The notes: generated by a model from the sequence alone, not told the origin. Numbered from the stretch's first letter, positions 34,136 to 43,808 are shown. The stretch: 64,000 nt of DNA from Actinosynnema sp042752395 (GCF_042752395.1 NZ_JBHYXZ010000025.1:1-64000), one strand, 5' to 3'. Numbers and translations: made by a program.

Positions 34136-34170
34136 GACGGCGTCGGGCGGGGTGGACACCCGACGCCGTC
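34136..34170. terminator. bidirectional hairpin terminator
   Basis: Perfect 12-bp inverted repeat (GACGGCGTCGGG and complement) around an 11-base loop, lying between the convergent nSTAND and subtilase genes and 10 bp from the subtilase stop. Confidence 0.8.
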
Positions 34171-34179
34171 CGCGGGCCG

Positions 34180-37100
34180 TCAGCCGATCCGGTACGCCCG
34201 GATCACGGTCTGGCTCAGCGAGCCGCCCCGGTCGTCGCCGGCGTGCACGCGCAGCGACGCGAAGGCGCCCGGCAACGCCCGGTTGCCCACCAGCGCCGTG
34301 CGACCCAGCACCGGGAGGTCGGCCCAGCTCGCCCCGTCGTCGTAGGAGACCTCCACCCGGAAGTGGCGCAACGGCGGGTTGTCCACCCCGCGCTGCCGGT
34401 CCACCACGAGCGGCACGAGCAGGGGCCGGTTCGCGGGCGCGCTGCCCGTGGCGTCCAGCTCCGGGGTGAACCGCACGACCGACATCGGCAGCCGCCGTTC
34501 CCGGGTGGTCGTGGTCGAGCGGAACGTCCAGTCCACCTCGATGCGCGTGCTGAAGTCCGAGACCTCCGGGGCCCGCGTCACCTCGGTGCGCACCCGGAAC
34601 ACCCCCGGCCCCGGCGGCACCGCGAACACCCCGTGCCCGTTGTTGTCGTTCTCGCCCACCAGCTGCCCGTCGCGGTACAGCGCGGTCCGCGCGGACGTGG
34701 TCAGCGAGTACCCCTCGTTGCCCTCCCGGTCGCCGAACAGCGACAGCGACAGCGCCACCTCGTTCCCGGCGCGGGTCAGGTTCGGGTAGCCGCGGGTGTA
34801 CATGACCGGGCCGATCACGGGAGCGCCGAAGGACCGGTCGTAGGTCCGGCCCGCGCCGTACCGCTCCTCGTTGCCGCTCATCAGACCTCCGTCGTCGATG
34901 TAGGCCGTCTCCCAGGTGGTGTCCGGTGTCGTGAACCTGGTCGTGGGCGACGAGGTGACCTCGGTCAGGAACCCGGGGCTCAGCGCGCCCGACGGCGCGA
35001 CGACGTCGCCGAACAGCAACCGGGGTCCGCCCTGCTGCTTCAGCGCGGGTCCGATCGTGGTCCGCACCACCGCGAGGTCGGCCGGGCGCGGCTTCCGGAC
35101 GAACCCGTCGGGCACCCGGCCCTGCTCGGTCCAGCCGAGCCAGTAGGGCCCGGACGGGCTCGCGTACTCGGCGGTCACGAACACGTCCAGCCCGTCGGGC
35201 AGCGCCGGCCCCGCGTGGCCGACCCGCGTCCCCGCCGGGAAGCGCCCGGGGTGGTACACGTCCACGCTCACGGCGTCGTCGCCGAGCCGGCGCTCGACCA
35301 CCAGCCGGTGCGGGCCGGGCACCGCCGCCGGGTCGGGCGCGGCGACCTCCAGCGGCCCGGCCGAGCGGGCGTCGAAGACGACGTGCGTCGGGCCCTCGAC
35401 CCGCAGGTCGGGCCGCGTGACGATGGTGTGCGGCCCGCCCTCCGGCCCCAGCAGGGCCTGCGCCAGGTAGTCGCCCTTGGGCAGCCGCACGGACCCGCCC
35501 CGCACATAGGTGTGCGCGCCGGTGGCCAGGTTCACCAGGGTGGTGAACCGCCGGTCCCCGTTCGCGCCGGGGTGGTCGAGGGTGACCGGGTGACTCTCGA
35601 CCTCGCGGTTCAGCCCGACCGGCGTCCGCAGCACCTCCGTGCCGGCCGCGGTGGCCACGACGGTGGCCGACTGCGGTCCGTCCGCGGTCGTCTGCCGGGG
35701 GTCGCCGGTGACCGCGACCTCGGCGACGCCGCCCGCCGGGACGGTGACCCTCGCCGGGGAGACCGAGAACACCGGCCCCGTGACCCGCACGTCGAGCGTG
35801 ACCGGCTCCGCGCCGTCGTTGCGGTAGCGCAGGGGTTTCGTGGCGGGCACGTCGTCGTCGTGCGGCCACTCGTGCCGGCCGAGGACCACGGACGTCGGCT
35901 CGCTGGTGAGGGTGGCGGACAGCGCGGCGGCGATGTCCAGGCGGCCCGAGCCCTGCTCGTGGACGCCCAGCGCCGGGTTCGGCCGGGCCGAGGCGGTCAG
36001 CGCCGCCTTGAGCCGCGTGCCGCTCCAGTCGGGGTGCCGCTGCGCCAGCAGGGCCGCCGCGCCCGCGACGTGCGGCGAGGCCATCGACGTGCCGGACAGC
36101 GCCATGTGCTGCTCACCGACCGGCATGCCGAGGGGCGCGCCGCCGGCGGCCCTGGCCGCGACGATGTCCACGCCCGGGGCGGTGAGGTCGGGCTTGATCG
36201 CGCCGTCGGCGACCCGCGGGCCGCGGGCGGAGAACACCGCGAGCGAGTCGTCGCGGTCCACCGCGCCGACGGTCAGCGCGGCGTCGGCCGTGCCGGGGGA
36301 GAGGACGGTGCCGGCCGGCTCTTCGCCGGTGTTGCCCGCGGAGACGACGAACAGCGTGCCGTGGCTCGCGGACAGCGCGTCCACGGCCGCCTCCACCGGG
36401 TCCACCTCGTCGCCGGCCGGGAGGCCGAGGCTGATGTTCACCACCTTCGCGCCCTGCTCCGCGGCCCAGCGCATCCCCTCGATGATCGCGGACTCCGGGC
36501 AGGAGCCGAGGCTGTCGCACACCTTCGCGTCGAGCAGCCGGGCGTCCGGCGCGACTCCCCGGTAGGGCGCGCGGTGGCTCGCGATCGTGGCGGCGACGTG
36601 CGTGCCGTGGCCGTAGTGGTCGATCCCGTCCTGCTCGTGGGTGAAGTCGCGGCCCGCGACCTCCCGCCCGGCCAGGTCGGGGTGGTCGCCGTCCACGCCC
36701 GTGTCGACCACGGCGACCGTCACGCCCGCGCCGGTCAGCCCCGCCGCCCACGCCGTCGGTGCGCCGACCTGGGCCGTGCTGCGGTCCAGCAGCGGGCGCG
36801 CCACCCCGTCCAGCCAGACCTTGCCGTCGCCCCCGGGCAGGTCCGGCCACCCGGTCGCCTTCGGCACCTCGGCGGCCACCGCGTCCACGGCGGGCAGCGC
36901 GTCGGCCACCCGCGCGCCCGACGGCGGGCGGCGTCCGGAGACGATCACCGGCACGGTGTCGCGCCGCGCGTCGTCGTACCCGGCCTCGACCAGCCCGGTG
37001 ACGTCGAACAGCCGCCGGTCCACGCGGCCCTCGGCCAGCGCGGCGGTCACGTCCGCGGGGACGACCCGGACCCGTCCGGCGTGCCTGGTGACCTGGAACG

Positions 37101-37365
37101 AGATGTGCTCGCGGTGCGGGCCCGGGGTGATCGAGGCGACGCGGTCGCGGTCGAGGACGACGCGGTCCCCGGTCACGAGCGTGACGGTTTTCCGCTCGTG
37201 CGTTGTCGTCGTCGCTGCTGCTGTCGTGCCCGCTGCTGTCGTGCGCGGTGTCGTCGTGGCCGGTGTCGTCGTCGGGTCTGGTGTTCCGCCCGGTGCGGCG
37301 TGGGCGGGTGCCGGCGCGGTCGCCAGCACGGCGGTCAGCGCCAGCGCCACTGCTCTTCGCGCCAC
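34180..37365 (-). CDS. secreted subtilisin-like serine protease (S8)
   Basis: Large extracellular protease, 1061 residues. Seen: Sec signal peptide (1 to about 24), a Thr-rich stretch and a propeptide, then the S8 catalytic domain with Asp221 (VVDTGVDG), His253 (HGTHVAATI) and Ser427 (SGTSMASPHVAGA). More than 550 residues follow, including Ig/Fn-like beta regions (VTVPAGGVAEVAVTG), without a sortase or membrane anchor. This matches the long subtilases of actinomycetes that also process secreted proteins. GTG 37365 with GGAGG 5 bp before it. Transcribed alone; ends at a hairpin shared with the nSTAND gene. Confidence 0.95.
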   Translation of the reverse strand: MARRAVALALTAVLATAPAPAHAAPGGTPDPTTTPATTTPRTTAAGTTAAATTTTHERKTVTLVTGDRVVLDRDRVASITPGPHREHISFQVTRHAGRVRVVPADVTAALAEGRVDRRLFDVTGLVEAGYDDARRDTVPVIVSGRRPPSGARVADALPAVDAVAAEVPKATGWPDLPGGDGKVWLDGVARPLLDRSTAQVGAPTAWAAGLTGAGVTVAVVDTGVDGDHPDLAGREVAGRDFTHEQDGIDHYGHGTHVAATIASHRAPYRGVAPDARLLDAKVCDSLGSCPESAIIEGMRWAAEQGAKVVNISLGLPAGDEVDPVEAAVDALSASHGTLFVVSAGNTGEEPAGTVLSPGTADAALTVGAVDRDDSLAVFSARGPRVADGAIKPDLTAPGVDIVAARAAGGAPLGMPVGEQHMALSGTSMASPHVAGAAALLAQRHPDWSGTRLKAALTASARPNPALGVHEQGSGRLDIAAALSATLTSEPTSVVLGRHEWPHDDDVPATKPLRYRNDGAEPVTLDVRVTGPVFSVSPARVTVPAGGVAEVAVTGDPRQTTADGPQSATVVATAAGTEVLRTPVGLNREVESHPVTLDHPGANGDRRFTTLVNLATGAHTYVRGGSVRLPKGDYLAQALLGPEGGPHTIVTRPDLRVEGPTHVVFDARSAGPLEVAAPDPAAVPGPHRLVVERRLGDDAVSVDVYHPGRFPAGTRVGHAGPALPDGLDVFVTAEYASPSGPYWLGWTEQGRVPDGFVRKPRPADLAVVRTTIGPALKQQGGPRLLFGDVVAPSGALSPGFLTEVTSSPTTRFTTPDTTWETAYIDDGGLMSGNEERYGAGRTYDRSFGAPVIGPVMYTRGYPNLTRAGNEVALSLSLFGDREGNEGYSLTTSARTALYRDGQLVGENDNNGHGVFAVPPGPGVFRVRTEVTRAPEVSDFSTRIEVDWTFRSTTTTRERRLPMSVVRFTPELDATGSAPANRPLLVPLVVDRQRGVDNPPLRHFRVEVSYDDGASWADLPVLGRTALVGNRALPGAFASLRVHAGDDRGGSLSQTVIRAYRIG

Positions 37366-37529
37366 TGGACCTCCTGGTGGTGGGGGAGAACCCGGGCCGC
37401 CGGCGGTGGACGCGGCCCGGGTTCGTCGTTCGGTGGCGAGTCAAGCGGCGCAGCGGGTGTTCAGGTTCGGGCCGGGCGGGCTGAACAACGTGTTGTGAAC
37501 ACCGACCTGCGGGAACGCGCCGCGTGGCG

Positions 37530-37658
37530 GAGTTCGGGCGGGCGGTGGAATCCGGGCGGGCAGCGGAGTTCGGGCGGGCGGCGGAGTTCGGGCGGGCGGC
37601 GGAGTTCGGGCGGGCGGCGGAGTTCGGGCGGGCGGCGGAGTTCGGGCGGGCGGCGGGA
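37530..37658. repeat. 18-bp tandem repeat array
   Basis: Seven units of an 18-bp repeat (GAGTTCGGGCGGGCGGCG), starting at 37530, 37548, 37566, 37584, 37602, 37620 and 37638. Five are identical over nearly the whole unit; the second reads GAATCCGG. The array lies between the divergent subtilase and EF-hand genes, 165-355 bp from either start. Being a multiple of three it stays open in several frames, but no ribosome site precedes them. Confidence 0.9.
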
Positions 37659-37885
37659 TGGGGGCGGTGGCGGGATCCGGGTGGCGGTTCCTGCCGTGGT
37701 GCGGCGGCACATGGAAGGCGCTTTCCGGCGTCGTGGAGCGGCGTGGTCGCCGTCACGCCGCCGCAGCCGTGACGTGCCACCCGATCGAGCAGTTCACCCA
37801 CCTGTTCGGGCGTTGTCCCGCTCCGCCGAACGCCCCCATCCTGTGTGCTGCCCGACCTGCTGACCCGACGACGCGCGGAGGTTTC

Positions 37886-38446
37886 GTGCCGGCCAACGAC
37901 CTGCTCAAGGCGAAGATCAACCACGGGTTCGACCACCTGGACGTCGACGGCGACGGACTGCTCACCGAGCAGGACCACGTGCTGATGGGCGCGCGGGCCG
38001 CCAAGGCGCTCGGGCACGCGCCCGACTCGCCCGAGGAGCGGCGCATCCGCGACGCCTACCTGCGGATCTGGCACGAGCTGCACCTGCCCCGCATCCCCGG
38101 CGGCGGCACGTCCATCTCGCGCGAGCAGTTCCTGGCCTCCACCGGCGCGCTCGCCGACGACCCCGAGGCCGCCCGCGACAGCGTCGGCGCGCTCGCCGAG
38201 GCGTTCCTCGCCATCGCCGACACCGACGTGGACGGCCGCGTGAGCCCCGCCGAGTTCCTGGCGTTCCAGCGCGGCCACTTCCCCGACCTGACCGAGGAGG
38301 AGGCCGCCGAGGCGTTCGAGCACCTGGACACGGACGGCGACGGCCACCTCACCCCCGAGGAGTTCGTCAACGCCTGCGTGGAGTTCTGGTCCAGCACCGA
38401 CCCGGACGCGCCGGGCAACTGGTGGATGGGCCGCCCCACGGCGTGA
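37886..38446 (+). CDS. EF-hand calcium-binding protein
   Basis: Cytoplasmic calmodulin-like protein of 186 residues with three intact EF-hand loops: DVDGDGLLTEQD at 19-30, DTDVDGRVSPAE at 112-123 and DTDGDGHLTPEE at 148-159. The stretch at 65-85 may be a degenerate fourth hand, as in calerythrin-like bacterial proteins. Each loop has acidic residues at 1, 3, 5 and 12, so calcium binding is likely. GTG 37886 with GGAGG 5 bp upstream is preferred; the open frame continues upstream through repeat DNA. Role: calcium buffer or sensor. The downstream neighbour also carries calcium-binding-type (Calx-beta) domains. Confidence 0.93.
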   Translation: MPANDLLKAKINHGFDHLDVDGDGLLTEQDHVLMGARAAKALGHAPDSPEERRIRDAYLRIWHELHLPRIPGGGTSISREQFLASTGALADDPEAARDSVGALAEAFLAIADTDVDGRVSPAEFLAFQRGHFPDLTEEEAAEAFEHLDTDGDGHLTPEEFVNACVEFWSSTDPDAPGNWWMGRPTA

Positions 38447-38531
38447 CCCCGCGCAGCCGGACCACAACAGTGCCGCAACAGGGCTCGCGTATCCCTGTTC
38501 CCAGGAGGACGGCACGAGGGGGAACGGGAAG

Positions 38532-39293
38532 ATGCGCAGGGTTCTACCAGGGGTGGTCGCCGCCGCGACGGCGCTGATGCCGGTGGCGGTGACCACCGCG
38601 ACCGCGCGGGCCGCGTGCACGCCGGAGGTGGCCATCCACGACACGGGGCAGTACGAGGGCAGCCTGAACGCGGCCAACGCGCTGGTGTTCACCGTGGACG
38701 TGGCGCCGGGGTGCGGCGATCCGGGCACGGTGGCGTACCGGACCAAGGTCGTCGCCGAGGGGAAGGGCTGGGCCGCTCCGCCGGGCGACTACACGGCCGT
38801 GCAAGGCGTGCTCCAGGTGGGGCAGGGGCCGCTCGCCGTGGCGGTGCCGCTGGTGTCCGACCCGGACGCGGAAGGCGACGAGGTGGTCGTGGTCGAGCTG
38901 CACGACCCGCAGGGCGTCGCCATCGCCGGGGCCGGGATCGCCTACGGCACCGTGCTGGACGACGACTCCATGGGGATGTCGCTCGACGGCGGCAAGATCT
39001 GCTGGGAGCCGGAGGCCGTGGACATCCCGGTGGACATCACGGCCGCGCCCGAGGCGCCGGTGACGGTCGACTTCGAGGTGTTCGGCGGCACGGCGGTCGC
39101 CGGGGTGCACTACGCGCCGGTCCGGGGGACGCTGACGATTCCCGCGGGCGCGCCGGGCGGCGTGATCCGGGTGCCGCTGCTGCCGGGCGCGGACCGCGAG
39201 CCGGACCGGTACTTCCTGGTGCAGCTGTCGAACCCGTCGGCGGGGACGATCGGGGTCGGCCGGGCGGCGGTGACGGTGCGGCCCCCGGCCTGA
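38532..39293 (+). CDS. secreted protein with two Calx-beta domains
   Basis: Exported protein of 253 residues. A signal peptide (1 to about 28, ending TARAA) precedes two Calx-beta-like repeats: about 35-140 with GDYTAVQGVLQVGQGPLAVA and about 145-250 with AGVHYAPVRGTLTIPAG. Both show the pattern DY/HYxxxxGTLxIPAG and a final aspartate-rich loop (VLDDDS). Such domains bind calcium and mediate adhesion. It lies 85 bp after the EF-hand gene and may share its transcript. No anchor is visible, so it is probably released or bound to the surface through other proteins. Confidence 0.88.
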   Translation: MRRVLPGVVAAATALMPVAVTTATARAACTPEVAIHDTGQYEGSLNAANALVFTVDVAPGCGDPGTVAYRTKVVAEGKGWAAPPGDYTAVQGVLQVGQGPLAVAVPLVSDPDAEGDEVVVVELHDPQGVAIAGAGIAYGTVLDDDSMGMSLDGGKICWEPEAVDIPVDITAAPEAPVTVDFEVFGGTAVAGVHYAPVRGTLTIPAGAPGGVIRVPLLPGADREPDRYFLVQLSNPSAGTIGVGRAAVTVRPPA

Positions 39294-39459
39294 GCGGTGG
39301 TCACGGCCTGATCGGTGGCGCCGGCCCCGACGACCGGCGGCCCGGCGGCGGAACGCACGAACCCGCCGCCGGGCCTGGACCTTCCAGGGTGCTGCGCGCC
39401 GGCCGGCGGGTCGTCGCCCGCTGCGCGCCGGGCCGCCGGTGGTCACCGCCTCCCGGTCG

Positions 39460-42400
39460 TCACGCGGTGAGCGCCGGGGCGTCCGGGACGGCGGTGGCCT
39501 GTTCGTCCAGCCGTGCCGCGATCCGCCGGTGGTGCGCGGCGGCGGCCGGGTCGCCCGACCGGTCCGCCAGGTCGGCGAGGTCGCGGTGGACGTCGGCCTC
39601 CTCGTGGTGGTCCGGCACGCGTTCCCGCACGGCCAGCGCGGCGCGCAGGTGCTCACGGGCGGCGTCGAGGTCGCCCGCGAGCAGCCGCGCGCGGCCGAGG
39701 TGGCGCAGCGCCGAGGACTCGCCGTGCCGGTCGCCCACCTCGCGGCTGATGGCCAGGGCCTGCTCGAACAGGGCCGGCGCGGTGGCGTGGCGCCCGCCGT
39801 CGAGGTGCGCGAGGCCGGTGTCGAGCAGCGTCTCCCACTCCAGCCAGCGGTCGCCGATGTCGCGGCTGATCGCCAGCGCGCGTTCGAAGTGCGCCAACGC
39901 CCGCTGCCGGTCCCCGATCCCCAGGTACGCCTCGCCGAGGGTGTCGAGCGTGCCGGCCTCCAGCCGGGCGTGGCCCAGCTCGCGCAGCCGGCCCAACGCC
40001 TCGTGCAGCGGCGTGAACGCCAGCTCGGGCCGGCCCATCCGCACGTAGGTGTGGCCGAGGTTGCGCTGGGCCAGCGCCCGCCCCAGGTCGTGCCCGGCCG
40101 CCGTGGTGTGCTCCACGGCCAGGTGGTGCGCGGCCACGGCCCGGTCGAACCGGCGCAGCTCGGCGTGCACGTTGGCGATGTTGTTGTAGATGTGCCCCTG
40201 CGCTTCCAGGTCGCCGAGGTCTTGGGCGACCGCCAGCGCGCGGGCGCCGGCGGCCAGCGCCTCGGGGAGCCTGCGGGTCATGAAGTGGGCGACGCCGAGC
40301 GCCCGCAGCATCTCCGCCTCGGCCGCCCGGTCGCCGAGTTCGCCCGCGGCCGCCGCGCCGTGCCGGCACAGCTCGACGCGGTCGTGCCAGTGGCCGGTGG
40401 CGTCGTAGAACGCGGTCAGCAGCGCGGTGAGCTGCCAGGCCGCGGCGAGGTCGCCGCGGTCGCGGGCGTGCGCCACGACCGGGACCAGGTTGGGCCGCTC
40501 GGCCTCCAGGAACGCCAGCGCCGCCCGCCTGTCCGACGCGAACGCGGGCTCGGCCGGGACGTGCCGCAGCGTCGGGGTGACCTGGCTGCGGTCGGGGTCG
40601 ATCAGCCGGCTCGCCCGGAACGCCGCCGCGAGGTACCAGTCCACCAGCCGCTCCGCGCCGTCGTGGCCGGGTTCGTCGGCGCGCACCCGGTCGCGGGCGT
40701 ACTCCCGGACCAGGTCGTGGAACCGGTGGCGGCCGTGGGCCGCGGGCAGGACCAGGTGCGAGGCGGCCAGCTCGGCCACGGCCCGCCGACCGGCCGCGCC
40801 GGGCAGGCCGCACACGGCCGCCGCGAGGTCGCCGCCGAACGTCGGCCCGGGGTGCAGGCCGAGCCCGCGGAACACCCGCGCCACCGCCGCGGGCAACGGC
40901 CGGTAGGCGCTGCCCAGCACGGTCCGCACGGTGCGGGAGTCGCCCACGACCGCCAGCCCGTCCAGCCGTGCCGAGTCGGTCAGCTCGGCGGCGAACGCGG
41001 CCACCGCGCCGGCGGGCCGGCCGACCAACCGGGCGGCGGCGATGCGCAGGGCCAGCGGCATCCCGCCGCACAACCGGGCCAGCTCGGCCGCGGCGGCGGG
41101 CTCGCGGGCCACCCGGTCGTGCCCGATCACGCTGCCGAGCAGGCCGACCGCGTGGTCCTCGCGCAACGCCGGCACGCCGACGAACCGGGCGGCGTGCCGG
41201 GTGGCCAGCGCGGCCAGGTCCTGCCTGCTGGTGAGCAGCAGCAGGCTGCCGGGTCCGGGCGGCACGAACCGCAGCACGTCGTCCACACCGGCCACGTCGT
41301 CCAGCAGCACCAGGTACCGCTTGCCGTGCAGCAGCGACCGGTACAGCGCGGCCTGCTCGTCGGGCTCGCCGGGGATCCGGTCGTCGGGCACGTCCAGCGC
41401 CCGCAGCAGGTGCGTGAACACGTCGCGCTCGGGCAGGCGCAGCTTCGGGTCGTGCCCGCGCAGGTCCAGGTGGAGCTGCCCGTCGGGGAACCGGTCGGCG
41501 ACGCGGTGCGCCCACTCGACGGCCAGCGACGTCTTGCCCATGCCCGCGGTCCCGGAGACGACCGCGACCGGGAAGCCGTCGCGCGCGTCGGGCGGCGCGA
41601 GCACCCGGTCCAGCTCGGCCAGCTCCGCGTCGCGGCCGGTGAAGTGGCCGACCCGCGCGGGCAGCTGGCGCGGCGGCACGGCGGCCACGGGTGGGGGCGG
41701 GGGCGCGTCCAGCACGGGTTCGCGGCGCAGGATGGCGGTGTGCAGGGCGACCAGCTCCGGCCCGGGGTCGACGCCGAACTCGTCGGCCAAGGTGCGGCGC
41801 AGGCGGGCGAACGCGTCCAGCGCGTCGGTGTGCCGCCCGCAGCGGTGCAGCGCGAGCATGTGCAGCCGGACCAGGCGTTCGGTCGTGGGGTGGCGGGCGA
41901 GCAGGCGTGGCAGCTCCAGCACGGCGGCCTCGTGGCCGCCCGCGCGGATCTCGGCCTCCCACAGGTCCGCCACGGCGGACAGCCGCAACGCGTGCAGGCG
42001 CTCGACCTCGTGCTCGCCCCACGCGTTCAGGTCGGTGCCCGCGAACGCGTCACCCCGCCACAGGCCGACCGCCTCGCGCAGCGCCGCCACCGCCCGGTCC
42101 ACCGCGCCGCCCGCCAGCGCCGCCCGGCCGGTCGACGCCAGCCGCTCGAACCGGTGCGCGTCCACGTGCTCGCGCGGCACCTCCAGGGCATAGCCGGGGT
42201 TGCGCGTGGCCAGCGCCTCGGGCACGCCGCACGCGGCCAGCGCCTGGCGGATGCGCGCGACGTGGCTGTGCAGGGTGCGCAACGCGGTGCGCGGCGGGTC
42301 CTCGCCCCACAGCACGTCCACCAGCCGTGACGCGGACAGCACTTCGCCGGCGTGCAGGGCGAGCACCCCCAGCACCACCCGCTGCCGGCCGCCGGCCAGT

Positions 42401-42501
42401 GCCGCGGCGCCCCCGGAACCGTGCGCGCAGACCGGGCCCAGTACCCGGAGGTCGGACCGGGCCGGCGTCACAACCGCGCCACAACCGCAGGACAACGACA
42501 C
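39460..42501 (-). CDS. AfsR/SARP-type regulator: BTAD, NB-ARC and TPR domains
   Basis: Large transcriptional regulator of about 1013 residues. Order: OmpR-like winged helix DNA-binding domain (RQRVVLGVLALHAGEVLSAS), bacterial transcriptional activation domain (to about 250), NB-ARC ATPase with Walker A SGTAGMGKTSLA and kinase-2 YLVLLDDVAG, then about ten TPR repeats (for example GDRQRALAHFERALAISRDI). This is the AfsR layout that activates secondary-metabolite or development genes. GTG 42501 is chosen; an in-frame ATG at 42600 would lie inside the divergent gene. SARPs bind direct repeats with 11-bp period, and two such sites occur 9 kb away (51428 and 51976); a link is speculative. Confidence 0.9.
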   Translation of the reverse strand: MSLSCGCGAVVTPARSDLRVLGPVCAHGSGGAAALAGGRQRVVLGVLALHAGEVLSASRLVDVLWGEDPPRTALRTLHSHVARIRQALAACGVPEALATRNPGYALEVPREHVDAHRFERLASTGRAALAGGAVDRAVAALREAVGLWRGDAFAGTDLNAWGEHEVERLHALRLSAVADLWEAEIRAGGHEAAVLELPRLLARHPTTERLVRLHMLALHRCGRHTDALDAFARLRRTLADEFGVDPGPELVALHTAILRREPVLDAPPPPPVAAVPPRQLPARVGHFTGRDAELAELDRVLAPPDARDGFPVAVVSGTAGMGKTSLAVEWAHRVADRFPDGQLHLDLRGHDPKLRLPERDVFTHLLRALDVPDDRIPGEPDEQAALYRSLLHGKRYLVLLDDVAGVDDVLRFVPPGPGSLLLLTSRQDLAALATRHAARFVGVPALREDHAVGLLGSVIGHDRVAREPAAAAELARLCGGMPLALRIAAARLVGRPAGAVAAFAAELTDSARLDGLAVVGDSRTVRTVLGSAYRPLPAAVARVFRGLGLHPGPTFGGDLAAAVCGLPGAAGRRAVAELAASHLVLPAAHGRHRFHDLVREYARDRVRADEPGHDGAERLVDWYLAAAFRASRLIDPDRSQVTPTLRHVPAEPAFASDRRAALAFLEAERPNLVPVVAHARDRGDLAAAWQLTALLTAFYDATGHWHDRVELCRHGAAAAGELGDRAAEAEMLRALGVAHFMTRRLPEALAAGARALAVAQDLGDLEAQGHIYNNIANVHAELRRFDRAVAAHHLAVEHTTAAGHDLGRALAQRNLGHTYVRMGRPELAFTPLHEALGRLRELGHARLEAGTLDTLGEAYLGIGDRQRALAHFERALAISRDIGDRWLEWETLLDTGLAHLDGGRHATAPALFEQALAISREVGDRHGESSALRHLGRARLLAGDLDAAREHLRAALAVRERVPDHHEEADVHRDLADLADRSGDPAAAAHHRRIAARLDEQATAVPDAPALTA

Positions 42502-42563
42502 CTCCGTAGACCTGTCGGCGACGGGCGGACAGGGATCGCCCGGCAACCGAGGGGAGAGCTGTG

Positions 42564-43808
42564 ATGAGTGCACACCTGCGTAGTCGTCCGAACCGGACAT
42601 GGCGCTACGCGCTGCCCGCCGTCCTGGTGACCGCCGCCGTGGCCGCGACGCTCGTGCCGGGCCAGGCCGCGGCCGCGACGGTCGAGGAGGACCAGGACTT
42701 CGCGCCGGTCACCGCGGTGGACCCGACCCGCACCGACCCGGAGGTGCTGGCCGTCACCGCCGCCGCGGCGGACGCCCTGGAGTACTCCACCGCCGTCGTG
42801 GCGGCCGACCCGACCAGGGCGTACCCGGAGGGCACGGTCGAGGCCACGCTGCGGGCCGGGCTGCTGACCCTGCCGCCGGAGGCGCTGCGCGAGGCGACCC
42901 GGTCGGCGCAGGCGCTGGTGACCGCCGACGTCGTGACCAGGGTGGCCGAGTTCGGCCAGTACGGGCGCAACGACTGGACGACGCACGCCCGACTGGGGTT
43001 CGCGGGCGTGTTCCGGGCCGAGACCGTGCCGGTGGACCGGGCGGCCCTGACCGCCCGGCTGACCGAGCAGGCCGACCGGTTGGCGGCCGAGGGGCGGGAG
43101 GCCGAGGGCAAGGTCGCCGAGGAGGCGCGCCGCCTGGGCGTGGACCCGGCGGGCATCAAGCGGGTCAAGGCGCTCGCCCTGGACATCTCGTCGGTGAAGT
43201 GCGTCCACGAGACGTGGGACGGGTCGGCCGACGACGAGATCTCGATGGGCGGCGTCACCGTCGGGTCGGACGGGGTGACCACCAAGATCGGGCCGTTCAA
43301 GGTGCACGACGACATGGACACCGGCGACATCGTCGTCTACGACAACGGCGGCCGGCGGTTCTCCACGCTGGACATGACCCAGCCCGGCGTGTGGCCGCGG
43401 GTCTACGGGCACAGCGTGTTCCTCGCCGAGCGGGACCCGTTCGGCGGGTTCTCCGACGCGCTCACCAAGGCGTGGGCGCAGGTCAAGGAGTACGTCCAGG
43501 CCGCGATCGCGGTGCTGGTCGGCGGGGTGCTCTCGCCCTACCTGGGCCCCGCCATCGCCGCCGCGCTCGGCAAGGCCGTCGCGTGGCTGGTGACCGTCTT
43601 CATCGGCTGGCTGCTCAAGCTCATCAAGGACGACGTCTTCGCGCCGCAGCACGTGAACGTCAAGCTGCCCTCCAACGCCGCGTTCTTCTACGAGAACCCG
43701 GTCCACCTGGGGTGGACGGACTACCGCTCGCCGGCCATGTCCGCCTGGTACAAGGGGCACGGCGGCGGCAACTACCGGGTCAACGCGCACCTGGAAGTCA
43801 TCCCCTGA
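42564..43808 (+). CDS. secreted or membrane-active protein, family not recognised
   Basis: About 414 residues. A signal peptide (ending PGQAAAA, about residue 37) precedes an Ala/Glu-rich helical region, a middle beta-rich part (SMGGVTVGSDGVTTKIGPFK), a long hydrophobic segment (AAIAVLVGGVLSPYLGPAIA then AVAWLVTVFIGWLLKLI, about 310-355) and a C-terminal aromatic-rich end (HLGWTDYRSPAMSAWYKGHG). An exported soluble region with a late amphipathic/hydrophobic hairpin recalls membrane-inserting proteins, but I recognise no family and assign no function. GAGGGGAGAG precedes; GTG 42561 is an equally possible start. Divergent from the AfsR-type regulator with about 60 bp between, so regulation by it is plausible. 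Confidence 0.75.
   Translation: MSAHLRSRPNRTWRYALPAVLVTAAVAATLVPGQAAAATVEEDQDFAPVTAVDPTRTDPEVLAVTAAAADALEYSTAVVAADPTRAYPEGTVEATLRAGLLTLPPEALREATRSAQALVTADVVTRVAEFGQYGRNDWTTHARLGFAGVFRAETVPVDRAALTARLTEQADRLAAEGREAEGKVAEEARRLGVDPAGIKRVKALALDISSVKCVHETWDGSADDEISMGGVTVGSDGVTTKIGPFKVHDDMDTGDIVVYDNGGRRFSTLDMTQPGVWPRVYGHSVFLAERDPFGGFSDALTKAWAQVKEYVQAAIAVLVGGVLSPYLGPAIAAALGKAVAWLVTVFIGWLLKLIKDDVFAPQHVNVKLPSNAAFFYENPVHLGWTDYRSPAMSAWYKGHGGGNYRVNAHLEVIP

Noticed and set aside
37530..37658. Small repeat protein (AEFGRA)n
   Set aside because: The frame is open only because the unit is a multiple of three; there is no ribosome site and no conserved flanking domain.
42501..42600. AfsR-type regulator starting at ATG 42600
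   Set aside because: That start would lie inside the divergent secreted-protein gene; GTG 42501 leaves a promoter region and keeps the whole DNA-binding domain.
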